Assembly: GCA_029098225.1 (NCBI GenBank)
Contig: JAQXNX010000024.1
Coordinates: forward strand, 1 to 64,000
Reading direction: 5' to 3'
Length of the DNA: 64,000 nucleotides
Origin: Spirochaetales bacterium
GTDB taxonomy: Bacteria; Spirochaetota; Spirochaetia; Treponematales; Treponemataceae
Numbering within the stretch: position 1 is the stretch's first letter; the number at the start of each line of letters is the position of its first letter. Below are positions 43,964 through 52,987 of this stretch, in pieces. The position numbers and the translations under genes were made by a program. The notes beneath the pieces were generated by a model. The model was not told the origin of the DNA, did not search any database, and saw only the letters and a program-made list of their open reading frames with translations.

Positions 43964-45169
43964 TTATAAGTTATCTTTAATAGCTTTTAGAATTTCCGGG
44001 AAGTACCAGTTCAGTTCTTTTCTATTAAAATATCCGTAGTGTTCGCTGTAATCGTTTCCATGAACAGCTGCAATTCCGTTATCCCATACACAGCAGCAGA
44101 TTCCATATTTTCTTGTATCGGCGATATAATCAGAAAACCATTCTATTCGGTCTTCCAGATTATTTTTATTTGTTGCGCCATATTCACCAATAATTACAGG
44201 ATATCCGTTCATTATAAATTTTGCATTGAGCTGTGCAAATACTTCAGAATTCTGCTGCCTGAGGTCTGGAGTGTATTCTGTAAGTCCCGGATTTTCCATT
44301 GCAAAGCTGTACGGTGAATACATATGAATGGAAATTGCAAGATGATTTTTGACCTTGTCTTGCGGAATTTCAAAAAGTGAAGAAAGAGTTCTTTCTGGAG
44401 AAGCCATAAGACCTGCCACAGAAACTAAACGGATTTTGTTATTTCCACCGCTCTTTCTTATTACATCTAAAACTTCCTGATTAAGCTTATTAAGAGTTTT
44501 TGCAGCATCTTTGCAGGTTTCGTTATTTTCATTTGCCCACCACCATTCAAATTCTGTGCCGGCAAGACGAGGTTCATTCATAATTTCAAAAATTAAATGT
44601 TCGTCATAACCGTTATTAAAGGTAAGTGCAATCTGACTCCATATATTCAGTAAGAATCTTTCTGATTCTTCAAGGTTTTTACTGCTTGGATAATAACCGC
44701 TTCCAGGAATTAAATTATCCGGAGAAAATCCGTTATCGTGATGAGTATTTATTATTACATAAAGACCATCTTCAATTGCCCAGTCAACAATCTGTTTTAC
44801 ACGAGCCATCCATCTTGGTTCAATAGTGTAATCTTTATCTATATGGTTATGCCAGGTTACAGGAATTCTTATTGTTTTTATTCCCGAAGCAGCAAGAGCA
44901 TCAATCATGTCTTTTGTAGTTTTTGGCTGGCCCCAGCTTGTTTCGCTTTCAAGTCCGCTTTTTCCTGTTGCATCAAGGGTGTTGCCCAAATTCCAGCCGG
45001 TTGTCATATCTTTTACAATTTCTGAAGCCGGAATATCTTTTATTTGTTTTTTCCCGTTATCTACTACAGCTTTTTTTTTGTCAAAACTAATGGAAGCTTT
45101 TTGTGAGCTGCAGGAAAGAAATGTGCCAATAATGAATAAAAATGTGAATAAAGAAATAATTTTTTTCAT
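43964..45169 (-). CDS. GH5 family endoglucanase (cellulase), lipoprotein
   Basis: Hydrolyses beta-1,4-glucan or a related plant polysaccharide. The 401-residue protein has a lipoprotein signal ending in TFLSC (C20), so it is probably tethered to the outer membrane. The GH5 barrel shows GWNLGNTLDA, RIPVTWHNHI, NTHHDNGF, the acid/base Glu in FEIMNEPRL (about E199) and the nucleophile Glu in VIIGEYGATN (about E328). No carbohydrate-binding module is attached. It diverges from the GH3 gene, with a 108-nt shared upstream region. Confidence 0.9.
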   Translation of the reverse strand: MKKIISLFTFLFIIGTFLSCSSQKASISFDKKKAVVDNGKKQIKDIPASEIVKDMTTGWNLGNTLDATGKSGLESETSWGQPKTTKDMIDALAASGIKTIRIPVTWHNHIDKDYTIEPRWMARVKQIVDWAIEDGLYVIINTHHDNGFSPDNLIPGSGYYPSSKNLEESERFLLNIWSQIALTFNNGYDEHLIFEIMNEPRLAGTEFEWWWANENNETCKDAAKTLNKLNQEVLDVIRKSGGNNKIRLVSVAGLMASPERTLSSLFEIPQDKVKNHLAISIHMYSPYSFAMENPGLTEYTPDLRQQNSEVFAQLNAKFIMNGYPVIIGEYGATNKNNLEDRIEWFSDYIADTRKYGICCCVWDNGIAAVHGNDYSEHYGYFNRKELNWYFPEILKAIKDNL

Positions 45170-45277
45170 ACAAAAATCGTATCACAGAATTTACAAAATC
45201 AAAAGAGAAATTTCCTATTAGATATAAATAAATTTTGATATATAATTAGAGTATATTTTTTTTAATGGGATGGATAT

Positions 45278-47389
45278 ATGTCTAAAATAGAACAGGAACG
45301 TGCAGAAGAAATTAATGCTTTAATTAAAGAAATGACTCTGGAAGAAAAGGTTGGACTTATGCTTCATGAAAGTCATGGAGTGGAGCGGCTTGGAATAAAG
45401 CCTTACAACTGGTGGAATGAATGTCTGCATGGAGTTGCAAGAAATGGTTCTGCCACAGTTTTTCCTCAGACAATTGGACTTGCTGCAACTTTTGATACAG
45501 AGCTTGCGCAAAAAGAATATGAAGCAATTTCTGATGAAGCGCGTGCAAAATATAACGAAGCTCAAAAGGTAGATGATAACGGACAGTTCCGCGGTCTTAC
45601 TTACTGGACTCCAAATATAAATATTGTTCGTGATCCAAGATGGGGACGTGCTCAGGAAACCTTTGGAGAAGATCCTTATCTTACTTCGCAAATGGGAATT
45701 GCAGCAGTCCGCGGTTTACAGGGAACTGATAAAGATAATTTAAAACTTGCTGCATGTGCCAAACATTTTGCAGTTCATTCTGGTCCGGAAAATACACGCC
45801 ACACAGCAAATGTAAAGCCTTCAAAAAAAGATTTATGGGAAACTTACCTTCCGGCGTTTAAAGCTCTTGTTGATGAAGGTGTAGAAAGTGTAATGGGCGC
45901 ATATCAGAGATTGTATGATGAACCTTGTAATGGAAGTAAATTTTTGCTTAAAGAAATTCTTCGTGAAAAATGGGGATTTAAAGGTCATGTTGTTAGTGAC
46001 TGCTGGGCTGTAAAAGATTTTCATGAAAATCACAAGGTTACAAAAACTGCCGAAGAATCTGCGGCACTTGCAATTACAAATTCATGTGATTTAAATTGTG
46101 GGTGTACCTACCATGCGGCAATAGCTGCAGTACGCCAGGGATTACTTGATGAACAAAAAGTAAATGAATCTGTATTCCGGCTTTTAATGACACGCATGAA
46201 GCTTGGAATGTTTGATTCTTATAAAAAATCAAAATGGTCTTCACTTGGAAGCAAAGATATAGATTCTGAAGAGCATAGAAAGCTTGCAAGAAAAGTTGCT
46301 CAGGATTCTATTGTAATGCTTAAAAATGAAAACAATGTTTTGCCGCTTACAAGAGAAAATTATAAAAATAAAAAGCTTAAAAAAATTCTTGTAATTGGAC
46401 CGGCTTCGGCAAATGTAAATTCTCTGCTTGGAAATTATTATGGACTCAACAGCCGTCTTGTTACAATCCTTGAAGGAATTGCCGGAAAAATTGAAGGACG
46501 CCCGGAAATTACACTGGACTTTCATCCGGGAGTTGGAATGTATCAGGACAGTAAGCAGCGCGGCTGGACTCTTGGAATGGCAGAAACGTCAGATGTAGTA
46601 ATTGCATGTTTTGGTCTTGATAATATGATGGAAGGAGAAGAAGGAGATTCTGTAGAAACCTTAAAGGGCGACAGAGAGTCGATTGAGCTGCCGGAACATC
46701 AGCTGAATTACCTTCGCGGATTAAAAGAACGAGGAACTCCAATTGTTCTTGTTGTAACAGGTGGAGCAGCAATTTCTTTTCCAAGAGATATTGCAGATGC
46801 AATTTTGTTTGTATGGTATCCTGGTGAAGAAGGCGGAAATGCAGTTGCAGATGTTATTTTTGGAGATGTAAATCCAAGCGGACATTTGCCTGTAACATTC
46901 CCGATGAGTACAAAAGATTTACCGGCTTTTGATGATTATGCCATGAAGGGAAGAACTTACCGATATGCAGAAAAAGAACCTCTCTATCCATTCGGATTTG
47001 GATTAAGTTATGCGCAGTGGAAATTTTCAGACTTGATCGCAGAGAAAACCGGCGATGATGAAAAATTCTGTAAAGTTAAGCTGACAGTTGCGAATGAAGG
47101 TTCTGTGAATGCAGCCGAAGTTGTTCAGCTTTATGTTACAAAAGTAAATCGCAAAGCAGATGATCCAATCTGCAGCTTGAGGGCATTCAAAAAAATCAGC
47201 ATAAAAGCCGGTGCAAAGCAGAGCGTTGAATTTGTTCTTCCAAAACCGGCATTTGAAACAATAAATGCAGAAGGCGAAAGCGTAATCGAAAGTGGAGATT
47301 ATAAAATTATAGCAGCAGATTCAGCACCACTGGAGATTTCAGAAAAACTCGGCGCCGTTAAAGCAGTAAGCACAATTATACAAATATAA
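45278..47389 (+). CDS. GH3 family beta-glucosidase or beta-xylosidase
   Basis: Releases sugars from the non-reducing end of short oligosaccharides. The 703-residue protein has the GH3 N-terminal barrel with NWWNECLHGVARNG and the nucleophile Asp in VVSDCWA (about D241), the GH3 C-terminal domain, and a fibronectin-III-like tail. The WWNE-LHGVA form is common in enzymes that act on xylo- as well as gluco-oligosaccharides, so substrate is open. There is no signal peptide, so it acts inside the cell on imported fragments made by enzymes such as the divergent GH5. GGGATGG lies 4 nt before the ATG. Confidence 0.9.
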   Translation: MSKIEQERAEEINALIKEMTLEEKVGLMLHESHGVERLGIKPYNWWNECLHGVARNGSATVFPQTIGLAATFDTELAQKEYEAISDEARAKYNEAQKVDDNGQFRGLTYWTPNINIVRDPRWGRAQETFGEDPYLTSQMGIAAVRGLQGTDKDNLKLAACAKHFAVHSGPENTRHTANVKPSKKDLWETYLPAFKALVDEGVESVMGAYQRLYDEPCNGSKFLLKEILREKWGFKGHVVSDCWAVKDFHENHKVTKTAEESAALAITNSCDLNCGCTYHAAIAAVRQGLLDEQKVNESVFRLLMTRMKLGMFDSYKKSKWSSLGSKDIDSEEHRKLARKVAQDSIVMLKNENNVLPLTRENYKNKKLKKILVIGPASANVNSLLGNYYGLNSRLVTILEGIAGKIEGRPEITLDFHPGVGMYQDSKQRGWTLGMAETSDVVIACFGLDNMMEGEEGDSVETLKGDRESIELPEHQLNYLRGLKERGTPIVLVVTGGAAISFPRDIADAILFVWYPGEEGGNAVADVIFGDVNPSGHLPVTFPMSTKDLPAFDDYAMKGRTYRYAEKEPLYPFGFGLSYAQWKFSDLIAEKTGDDEKFCKVKLTVANEGSVNAAEVVQLYVTKVNRKADDPICSLRAFKKISIKAGAKQSVEFVLPKPAFETINAEGESVIESGDYKIIAADSAPLEISEKLGAVKAVSTIIQI

Positions 47390-47427
47390 TATATTGAATA
47401 TATAAAAGAAATTATTATAAATTTTAG

Positions 47428-47555
47428 TTTCAAAAAAGGCGTGAGTGAAACGAATCTGAAAAGTCATTTTACGGTTTTAGCGGGCTTGCGCTACAAGCGG
47501 TGCCTCCCGTAACCCATGACTTTTCAGATTCGTGTAACGGAAGCCTTTTTTGAAA
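47428..47555. repeat. 128-nt imperfect inverted repeat after the GH3 gene
   Basis: Outer arms TTTCAAAAAAGGC and complement, and inner arms ACGAATCTGAAAAGTCAT and complement, pair perfectly but are separated by a mismatched 9-nt block on each side. The centre holds a small GCTTG-CGCTA-CAAGC hairpin. It ends in a T-run, so it may terminate GH3 transcription. It fills most of the 231-nt gap; no gene is seen. Confidence 0.7.
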
Positions 47556-47620
47556 TATATGTATATTATTTCCCTTGAAATATATTCCATATAGAAGAAA
47601 TATTTGATATATTTTTGCGT

Positions 47621-48283
47621 ATGAAGTATTCTCTTGCTATATTTGACATGGACGGTACTATTTTAAATACACTTGATGATATGACCGATTCCTGTAATGT
47701 AATTCTTAAAAAACATGGAATGCCGCTTCATACAGTTGAAGAAATTCGTTTTATGGTTGGAAACGGAATTCCAAAGCTTATTGAGCGTGCAATTCCGGAT
47801 GGTAAAAATAATCCTGAATTTGATGCCGTGCTTAAAGAATTTCTTGAATATTATGAAGAGCATTGTGCAATTAAAACTGCGCCTTATGCAGGTATTCCTG
47901 AATGTATAAAAAGCTTGCGCGAGGCAGGAATTAAAATTGCTGTAAATACAAATAAAATTGAACCGGCTGCAATTGCACTTTGCGATGATTATTTTCCGGG
48001 GCTTTTTGATATTATTTCCGGCAGCCGCGCAGGTATGCCTCCAAAACCTGCTCCAGATGGAATTTATGAAATTTTAAAACGTGCCGGAATGGATGGAAAA
48101 TCAGAAAATCAAAAGGCTGTTTTTATTGGTGATTCCGATGTAGACATGCAGACAGGAATTAATGCCGGTCTTGATGTAATTGGCGTTGACTGGGGCTTCC
48201 GCGGTAAGGAATTTTTGCGAGAACACGGTGCTGAAGTAGTAGTGATGAATGCTGCAGAGCTTGCAGATTACATTATAAAATAA
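47621..48283 (+). CDS. HAD-family phosphatase, phosphoglycolate-phosphatase-like
   Basis: A 220-residue cytoplasmic hydrolase. The nucleophile motif FDMDGT (D9 and D11) is at the N-terminus, followed by a helical cap, NTNK (motif II region), KPAPDG (motif III Lys) and FIGDSDVDMQTG (motif IV). This fits the Gph/PGP-like group that dephosphorylates 2-phosphoglycolate or sugar phosphates; the substrate is uncertain. ATG at 47621 is preferred over the TTG six bases upstream. There is no Shine-Dalgarno, and a TATATT box lies 8 nt before it. Confidence 0.85.
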   Translation: MKYSLAIFDMDGTILNTLDDMTDSCNVILKKHGMPLHTVEEIRFMVGNGIPKLIERAIPDGKNNPEFDAVLKEFLEYYEEHCAIKTAPYAGIPECIKSLREAGIKIAVNTNKIEPAAIALCDDYFPGLFDIISGSRAGMPPKPAPDGIYEILKRAGMDGKSENQKAVFIGDSDVDMQTGINAGLDVIGVDWGFRGKEFLREHGAEVVVMNAAELADYIIK

Positions 48284-48321
48284 TTATTTTCCGTAAATCC
48301 GGATTTTTATAGGTGGTAAAA

Positions 48322-50823
48322 GTGAAAAACAATTTATTAAAGAAGATTTCTTTATCTTTCGGATTACTGTTTTCTATTGTTGCTTTTAATTCTTGTATAG
48401 ATCCGAATAATGTTCCTGATGAACTGACTGCAACTGAAAATAATGGTTCAATAATTGGAACCTGGGAAAGTTCATATGGAGAAAAATATGTATTTTCTTC
48501 TACAGAGTTTAAAAATTATTATGGGAATTCAGAAACTTACACAGGAAATAATTTATACATAAAAAAGCTTTCTTCAACTTCCGGATATATTTATTTAAAG
48601 TATACAAAAAGCATCATGTCGGATAATTCATATTCCACATCAGCTCCGGATGTAGGAAAATGGTATGCAGTTTATTACAATGATTTAACTGACAGGTCTG
48701 TAAAAATTTCAGCTGCAGCTAAGGAAAATGGTGCTACATCTTTTATAAATTTAGCTGATGCTGTAAATGAATTTACAGTTGCAAATGGATATTTTTCTGT
48801 GGATTCAACTTGTATAAAAACATCATCTGGTTCAGGTTCAATACCTGATATTTCAACAGCATCATCTTCTGGTTCAACCGGCACAGGAAGTACAGGCGGT
48901 GAGTCTGGTGGAACAAGTGGTGGAGAATCTGGTGGTTCTACAGGTGGAAGTACGGCCAGAGCTGTAGACCTTGAAGAAACTGCGTGGTTTATAAATTCTT
49001 CACGAATCGATTTTCCTGTAATTGATGAAACTCTTTATATAAATTATATGCCTGATGGAATAAACACTTCCAGATGGATTCGTGTTTTGCCAAAAGGAAA
49101 TACTGGTTACGAAGCAGAAATTGTATGGTCAAATAATATTCGTGAAATTGGTCAGAAAGCTGATATTGAATTTACTTTAAATAATAATAATTTATCAATT
49201 CAATGCAGTCTTTTAGATTTTTCTAATCTTGAAGCTTATGAAAGTGTTACAGCTTCCAGATTCGATCCTTCAAAAGTGCCTGCGCTTACTACAGATTATT
49301 TAAGCAATTTTTCTGGAAATTATAGTCTTAATACAACTCATTACACTTTAAATTTTGCGGCAAAATTAAATATCAGTCAGAATGTTTCTCATTACTGGAA
49401 TGCAAATATACTTAATACAACGTATGATGAAGCAACAAAAACTTATGATATGCTGCTTGCTCATTCTTCACAAAATAATGCAAGCGGATCAATCGATCCT
49501 GGAATTACAGGAAACGAACCTTTTATTTCTCAGCAGGGATTATTCTGGAGCCATTTGACTTTAACTGCAAAGCCCGGTTCCCAGTGGGAAATAAAATGGG
49601 CTTCTGAATGGAAGAATACACCAGCCGAAGCGCTTAATTCTACTCTTGATATGCAGGATACATTTACAGGACCCGCAACTACAAAAATAAATTATTCATA
49701 TAAATTTTATTTTGGAAATCCTAAACTTAATGGTAATTGGTATACAGTAGAAAAAGGTTCCCTTATTTACGAAGTTCAGTTTGAGTCTGATTTACCAACC
49801 GATAAGACATGGAAACAAATTTTTGATGGTTATGATATTGATTCAAAAATACAATTGCCTGCAGGAAAAGATAAAGATTACTGGTGGTACAGTACAAACT
49901 CAATTACAGGAATTGAAGATTCTTATGTTTATAAATTAACAGATAGTTATAAGCCGGGACTAACTGAATATGAATTTTATCTTGCGTTGAAAGATAATTC
50001 TACTGCACACGAAGTTTATGTAAGGGAAGGAAAGTATTATAATGAAGCAAAAGGCTATCTTGAAATTACAGAAAATACAATTCAGTGGAATGAAGATGTT
50101 TATACTATTGTAGATGGTGCTACCTGGTCTGTTTGGAATAATGATGATTCTATCCCAAATAGAGTTGCATATTTGGTAAAAAAAGATAATACAAATTATT
50201 TATGTTCTGTATGGTATTACATAAATAAACCAAATGCTTCAAATACATATGTAAACTTTGAGTTACCATTAGAATCTTCTTTATCAAAATGTCCAAGTAC
50301 TTATGATTATCAGTCGAATGATTGTAAAACTGGTACTTCACAAAAGAATCTATCTGTCCAGGATTCTTCGTTCGTATATCCAATACCAGTAACAGTGCAG
50401 TATCCTTTATATTTCACCCGTTCAGCATTCTGGATGGGAAGTGGAAGTCCTTATTCTTCTGGAGATGAAACTTCTGACAATTCAAACTATTGTTATTTTA
50501 TACTGAATGATGAAAATACAATTACCTGGGTAACTTATCCTGTTGTAGAAGATGAAGATTATGGTGATGAATATCGAGAGCGTCATGAATATACTTTAAA
50601 GAAAGATTCTAATGATTTGTGGCAGTTACAAGAGAATGTGTCTGATGCAGATGCAGAGGATTATTCCGGAACATCAAATCTTTCTATGATGGATTATGTT
50701 GATGGGCTTGAACTCATTTTTGCTGCAGATAAAATTTCTGTAGATTACAAAGGATATCTTCAGATTAAAGAATGGTATTCAAAAGTAAATTCTGAACCTC
50801 AGACTCAAAGATATATTTATTAA
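48322..50823 (+). CDS. Large lipoprotein of unknown function
   Basis: The start is the GTG at 48322, supported by AGGTGG 5 nt upstream. The signal ends in VAFNSC (about C24), giving a lipoprotein of about 833 residues. The segment IIGTWESSYGEKYVFSSTEF and later GNWYTVEKGSLIYEVQF look like related beta-rich units, a pattern common in spirochaete surface lipoproteins. A Gly/Ser/Thr-rich linker (about 183-210) separates the N-terminal domain from the rest. It contains many Trp, Tyr and Asn residues. No enzyme motif is seen; surface adhesion or glycan binding is a guess from composition. Confidence 0.72.
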   Translation: MKNNLLKKISLSFGLLFSIVAFNSCIDPNNVPDELTATENNGSIIGTWESSYGEKYVFSSTEFKNYYGNSETYTGNNLYIKKLSSTSGYIYLKYTKSIMSDNSYSTSAPDVGKWYAVYYNDLTDRSVKISAAAKENGATSFINLADAVNEFTVANGYFSVDSTCIKTSSGSGSIPDISTASSSGSTGTGSTGGESGGTSGGESGGSTGGSTARAVDLEETAWFINSSRIDFPVIDETLYINYMPDGINTSRWIRVLPKGNTGYEAEIVWSNNIREIGQKADIEFTLNNNNLSIQCSLLDFSNLEAYESVTASRFDPSKVPALTTDYLSNFSGNYSLNTTHYTLNFAAKLNISQNVSHYWNANILNTTYDEATKTYDMLLAHSSQNNASGSIDPGITGNEPFISQQGLFWSHLTLTAKPGSQWEIKWASEWKNTPAEALNSTLDMQDTFTGPATTKINYSYKFYFGNPKLNGNWYTVEKGSLIYEVQFESDLPTDKTWKQIFDGYDIDSKIQLPAGKDKDYWWYSTNSITGIEDSYVYKLTDSYKPGLTEYEFYLALKDNSTAHEVYVREGKYYNEAKGYLEITENTIQWNEDVYTIVDGATWSVWNNDDSIPNRVAYLVKKDNTNYLCSVWYYINKPNASNTYVNFELPLESSLSKCPSTYDYQSNDCKTGTSQKNLSVQDSSFVYPIPVTVQYPLYFTRSAFWMGSGSPYSSGDETSDNSNYCYFILNDENTITWVTYPVVEDEDYGDEYRERHEYTLKKDSNDLWQLQENVSDADAEDYSGTSNLSMMDYVDGLELIFAADKISVDYKGYLQIKEWYSKVNSEPQTQRYIY
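48880..48957 (+). repeat. Low-complexity Gly/Ser repeat in the large lipoprotein
   Basis: Degenerate tandem units of GGTGGA/TCTGGT type encode a linker of repeated S-G-G, E-S-G-G and S-T-G-G words. It separates two domains and is a probable site of length variation. Confidence 0.7.
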
Positions 50824-50830
50824 TAATCAT

Positions 50831-50960
50831 TGGGGGCGTTGCGGGGGCTGGTTAGCTGAAAGATTTTCCCCCGCTGGGTGGGTAGCGGACAAGACCGGAG
50901 CGAATGGTGGTGAAACCACCGTGAGTGAGGACTTGGGAGCGTAGGGCGGGGCTCCGCCCT
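50831..50960 (+). repeat. Dispersed GC-rich repeat, copy 3, before the TonB receptor gene
   Basis: Contains a GCGGGGG/CCCCCGC stem (50841-50874), GGGTAGCGGA (50880-50889), a GGTGGT-GAA-ACCACC hairpin (50906-50920) and an AGGGCGG/CCGCCCT hairpin (50943-50960). The order matches the copies at 3637 and 7943. It ends 12 nt before the receptor ATG and therefore forms its leader. Confidence 0.7.
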
Positions 50961-50972
50961 CTTTTCTTAAAT

Positions 50973-52901
50973 ATGAAAAAACGGTTTTTCTTTGCTTTAA
51001 TTTGCTTTACTCATTTTCTCATTTTTGCGCAGGAAGGAGAAATTGTTCTGCCCGAGGTTACAACTTATATTCCGGCGGCGGTTGAACAAAAAATTATTGT
51101 TACTGCAGAAGAAATTGAAAAGTCACACTATGAAGATTTGTGCGAAGTGCTTGAAAAATGCGGAATTCAGATTTTGTCTTATGGACCTTATGGACTTGAT
51201 TCCAAGCCAGGCATTCGTGGTTTTACAGATGAAACTGTGCGTGTTGTAATTGACGGTGTTTGTGTGAACAATGCTCAGTATGGAACTTTTGATTTTTCTT
51301 CTATTAATCTTGCTTCGGTTGAGCAGATTGAAATTGTGCGCGGTGGTTTTACTGAAGGTGTTGAAGACGAAGGCGCTGTTGGCGGTGTAATTTATATATC
51401 TACAAAAAAATCTGATCTTGAAGATTTTCTTAATACATCTACTGCTTTAAAAACTTATTTTAATAAAGATACTCCTGTTGATTCAGTTTTTCAGAATGCT
51501 GATTTTTCTTTGCGGTCAGGAGAGAATTCTTTTTTACGGGGAAGTGGTTCAATTAATTTTGCAGAAAACGGGTATTTTTATAAAACAAATAATCAGATAA
51601 TTAAAGCTGGTGGTGGCGCCTTGCAGGAAAATGCTGAAGAAAATAATTCTGTAAAGGTGCAGGAAAATGCGCAGGTTTTTGATGGCAGCGGTAATGCCTC
51701 ATTTATTCATTATTTTGGAAGTGGAAATTATTTTTTATTTGATGATTTATTTTACGGAGGTACAAAACATACTCCGGGACCAGTCAATTCTACCAATCCT
51801 GGAATTCAGCAGGATTATAATAATAAGTTTTCTTTTGAATTATGGAATCCTTCGGCTGCGGAACTTTTTAATTTAAAGAATAATGTTTCCTGGCTTTGCA
51901 ATAATCGTTTGTATAAAGACAAGGCCGGAGCAGAAAACAGTGAACATTACGTGAACACAATCAAGTATTCAGGAACTGCCGATTTTACTTCTCTTGCTGG
52001 CGGTCGCTTGCAGCAGCTTGTAGGGCTTAGCGGTGATTTTACAAATCTTGATTCTACTAACGATGGTAAGCATATTCAGTTTTCTGGTGTGTTAAAGGAA
52101 ACTACAAAATTTGCTGTTGGCGCAGGCTGGTCGTTCAGTGTTCCACTTGCGGTAAAATTTTGTGTGAATGATGATAAGCTGAATTTTGCTTTTGTGCCAA
52201 AGCTTGGTGCTGCATGGGAAATCGGTTATTTTAAAATTTTTGCCGACGCTTACAGAATGGTTCAGTTTCCAAACATGGATGATTTATTCTGGGAAGGCGG
52301 AGGATTTCGCGGTAATCCTGATTTGAAGCCGGAAAAAGGCTGGGGTGCTGATCTTGGATTTTCGTTTAATGGCGTAAAGGCCGGTCCCAACAGCTTTAGA
52401 GGCGGGGTGACTGTTTTTTCAAATTATTATGAAGAAAAAATCCGTTGGGTTGGCGGTACTACAAAAAATCTTTCGAGCGCATTTTATCTTGGCGTTGATT
52501 TTTCTGCAGGCGCGGATTTCTTCAACAGACTTCTGACGCTCGATGTAAACGGGGAATATTTGTACAACCGTCTTCTTGATAAATCTGACAAGCTGACTTA
52601 CGGAAACAGAATTATGTGGACGCCGGATTTTGTCTGTTCAGCGGCAATCGGCTTGAATCTGGAGTTTGCAAAATTTACTTTGACCGGTTCTTATACAAGT
52701 TACCGTTATACCGACAATCTGAATATTTATTTATTAAAGCCATATTTTCTTCTGGACTTTGCTGCTGAAACTGCAGCGCTTGGAAATCGCTTTACGCCTT
52801 TTGTAAAACTATCTAATATTTTGAATCAGCAGTATCAGGCGGTGGAAGGATATTCTATGCCTGGAATTTCTTTAACTGCCGGCGGAAAAATCCGCTTTTA
52901 A
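50973..52901 (+). CDS. TonB-dependent outer-membrane receptor
   Basis: Takes up a scarce ligand across the outer membrane with energy from a TonB complex. The start at 50973 (MKKRFFFALICFTHFLIFAQ) gives a clean signal peptide; the longer frame only translates repeat DNA. The plug domain follows: IIVTAEEIEKSHYEDLCEVLEKCGIQI, RGFTDETVRVVIDGVCVNN, and VEQIEIVRGGFTEGVEDEGAVGGVI. The remaining part is a beta-barrel ending in a terminal Phe (GGKIRF). Total 642 residues, similar to BtuB-sized receptors. Ligand unknown. No clear ribosome-binding site lies between the repeat hairpin and the ATG. Confidence 0.85.
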   Translation: MKKRFFFALICFTHFLIFAQEGEIVLPEVTTYIPAAVEQKIIVTAEEIEKSHYEDLCEVLEKCGIQILSYGPYGLDSKPGIRGFTDETVRVVIDGVCVNNAQYGTFDFSSINLASVEQIEIVRGGFTEGVEDEGAVGGVIYISTKKSDLEDFLNTSTALKTYFNKDTPVDSVFQNADFSLRSGENSFLRGSGSINFAENGYFYKTNNQIIKAGGGALQENAEENNSVKVQENAQVFDGSGNASFIHYFGSGNYFLFDDLFYGGTKHTPGPVNSTNPGIQQDYNNKFSFELWNPSAAELFNLKNNVSWLCNNRLYKDKAGAENSEHYVNTIKYSGTADFTSLAGGRLQQLVGLSGDFTNLDSTNDGKHIQFSGVLKETTKFAVGAGWSFSVPLAVKFCVNDDKLNFAFVPKLGAAWEIGYFKIFADAYRMVQFPNMDDLFWEGGGFRGNPDLKPEKGWGADLGFSFNGVKAGPNSFRGGVTVFSNYYEEKIRWVGGTTKNLSSAFYLGVDFSAGADFFNRLLTLDVNGEYLYNRLLDKSDKLTYGNRIMWTPDFVCSAAIGLNLEFAKFTLTGSYTSYRYTDNLNIYLLKPYFLLDFAAETAALGNRFTPFVKLSNILNQQYQAVEGYSMPGISLTAGGKIRF

Positions 52902-52922
52902 TAAAGCGCTTTTAATACATAT

Positions 52923-52951
52923 TTGAATAAGCGAAGTGTTTTAGGTATAAT
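52923..52951 (+). promoter_or_regulatory. Promoter of mnmG
   Basis: -35 TTGAAT (52923-52928), 17-nt spacer, -10 TATAAT (52946-52951), the same hexamers and spacing as the yajC promoter. An AGAGG site follows and the ATG is at 52988. Confidence 0.68.
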
Positions 52952-52987
52952 CAGAGATATTTTTTTGCTGATTCAGAGGTTTTATAA

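Noticed and set aside
50925..50972. Longer N-terminus for the TonB receptor
   Set aside because: It would add repeat-encoded residues in front of a proper signal peptide; the ATG at 50973 is preferred.
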